In this document: piece after piece, positions 5,702-6,401 of the stretch | Layout of the letters: each line of letters opens with the position of its first letter | Position numbering within the stretch: position 1 is the stretch's first letter | Assembly (NCBI GenBank): GCA_028292065.1 | Contig: JAQGNC010000541.1 | Span: forward strand, 1-6,401 | Length of the DNA: 6,401 nucleotides | Direction: 5' to 3' | Source: Betaproteobacteria bacterium | Lineage (GTDB): Bacteria; Pseudomonadota; Gammaproteobacteria; Burkholderiales; SG8-41 | Position numbers and translations under genes: made by a program | Notes under the pieces: generated by a model | Seen by the model: only the letters and a program-made list of their open reading frames with translations | The model's database searches: none | Told to the model about the DNA's origin: nothing

Positions 5702-6401
5702 CTACCCCTTCGAAAGCGCCGCGCCTTGGCGCAGCACTTTCTCCCAGCGCTGGGTTTCCTTCTGCAGGAACGCGGCGAATTCCTCCGACGTGCTGCCGCT
5801 TGCTTCGGCGCCGACCCTGATCAACTGCTCCTGGAGTTGGGGGTCCTTCAACGCGTTCACCACCGCGCCGTTGATGCGTGAGACCAGGTGCGGCGGCGTG
5901 CGCAGCGGAGCCAGCAACCCGTACCAGCCCAGCATCTCGAACCCGGGCAGCGTATCGGAGACCGGCGGCACGCCCGGCGCAAGCGGTGTCGGCTTCTGAT
6001 ACGTGATCGCCAGTGCCCTCATCTTGCCCGTCTGCACGATCGACGCGAGCAAAGGCGCCGCCGCGCAGTACGCATGGATGCGCCCACCCGCGAGATCCTG
6101 CAGCACGAGCGCGCTGCTCTTGTAGGGGACATGATCGAGGTTCAGCCCCGCGCGGGTGTTCACCGCATCCATGCACAGGTGGTTCGATCCCCACTGGCCG
6201 TCTGAGCCGTACAGCAGCTGCCCGGGGCGCGCCTTGGCATACGCGATCCATTCGGCGAAGGTTTTCACCGGCAGCGCCGCATCCACGACCACCACGAAAG
6301 GCGTCGTCGCGACTCGCGCCACGGCAATGAAATCTCTACCGAGGAGGTTGCGCTGCGCCTGGAGCGTGCTGATGAGGTGGCTCGCCGTCGGCAGGAACAG
6401 G
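5702..6401 (-). CDS. Bug/TctC-family tripartite tricarboxylate transporter substrate-binding protein (5' end outside window)
   Basis: The visible part is 232 residues, open to the window edge, so start and signal peptide lie beyond it. Family members are about 320 residues, so roughly the last 70 percent is present. Bug-family marks visible in order are a DFIAVARVATTPFVVVV segment (about residues 23-39), PGQLLYGSDGQWGS (59-72), HVPYKSSA (90-97), QDLAGGRIHAYC (101-112), GKMRALAI (125-132), GVPPVSDTLPGFEM (143-156), then GWYGLLAPLRTPP (158-170) and a C-terminal helix with FLQKETQRWEKVL. Such periplasmic proteins bind carboxylates or other small organic solutes, sometimes feeding TctAB membrane partners, but most paralogues are orphans with unknown ligand. 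No TctA/TctB gene is in the window. The cysteines in the HLCMDAV and AYC segments are not part of the family pattern as I know it. The ligand cannot be predicted. Confidence 0.92.
   Translation of the reverse strand, partial: LFLPTASHLISTLQAQRNLLGRDFIAVARVATTPFVVVVDAALPVKTFAEWIAYAKARPGQLLYGSDGQWGSNHLCMDAVNTRAGLNLDHVPYKSSALVLQDLAGGRIHAYCAAAPLLASIVQTGKMRALAITYQKPTPLAPGVPPVSDTLPGFEMLGWYGLLAPLRTPPHLVSRINGAVVNALKDPQLQEQLIRVGAEASGSTSEEFAAFLQKETQRWEKVLRQGAALSKG

Noticed and set aside
3469..5820. Open frame of 783 codons on the plus strand opposite the AsmA gene
   Set aside because: Its product is an Arg/Glu/Ala/His-rich low-complexity chain with no domain pattern, it lies antisense to a well-supported AsmA-family gene, and it runs on past that gene's start into the Bug gene. 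Long antisense frames are expected in GC-rich DNA.

Overview
The window is GC-rich, with dense coding and strong codon bias, and looks like a chromosomal segment of a betaproteobacterium of the Burkholderiales type. This is inferred from three things: a tctC/Bug-family periplasmic binding protein gene (a family greatly expanded in Bordetella, Cupriavidus and relatives), a PHB-depolymerase-type esterase gene followed directly by a gene resembling the Burkholderia/Ralstonia PHA-granule phasin, and a large AsmA-family envelope protein. No rRNA, tRNA, CRISPR array, insertion sequence or phage gene is visible.

Layout. Positions 25-486 (minus strand) encode a small four-helix membrane protein of unknown function. 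A 422-bp divergent intergenic region (487-908), visibly richer in A+T than the genes, follows. It holds a REP-like hairpin, an imperfect inverted repeat, a leader hairpin and three TGC-N3/4-GCA half-palindromes that resemble the published binding sequence of the PHA regulator PhaR. Positions 909-2535 (plus strand) are a probable two-gene operon: a cytoplasmic PHB-depolymerase-family esterase (909-2045), then 16 bp later a phasin-like granule protein (2062-2535). The 207-bp gap between this operon and the convergent AsmA gene (2536-2742) contains palindromic repeats of the GTCATTGCGAG type and a GC-rich stem-loop. Positions 2743-5583 (minus) encode a 946-residue AsmA-family protein. Positions 5702-6401 (minus) hold the C-terminal two thirds or so of a Bug/TctC solute-binding protein that runs off the window end.

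How the genes fit together. The esterase and phasin make a coherent pair for handling intracellular polyhydroxyalkanoate: the phasin would coat the granule, and the esterase, which has no signal peptide, could cleave polymer or oligomers in the cytoplasm. The AsmA protein and the solute-binding protein face the envelope and periplasm and have no evident link to the PHA genes. I see no clearly novel multi-gene system. The observations most worth a second look are the cluster of PhaR-like sites upstream of the PHA operon and the repeat cluster, which shows compensatory base changes between copies.
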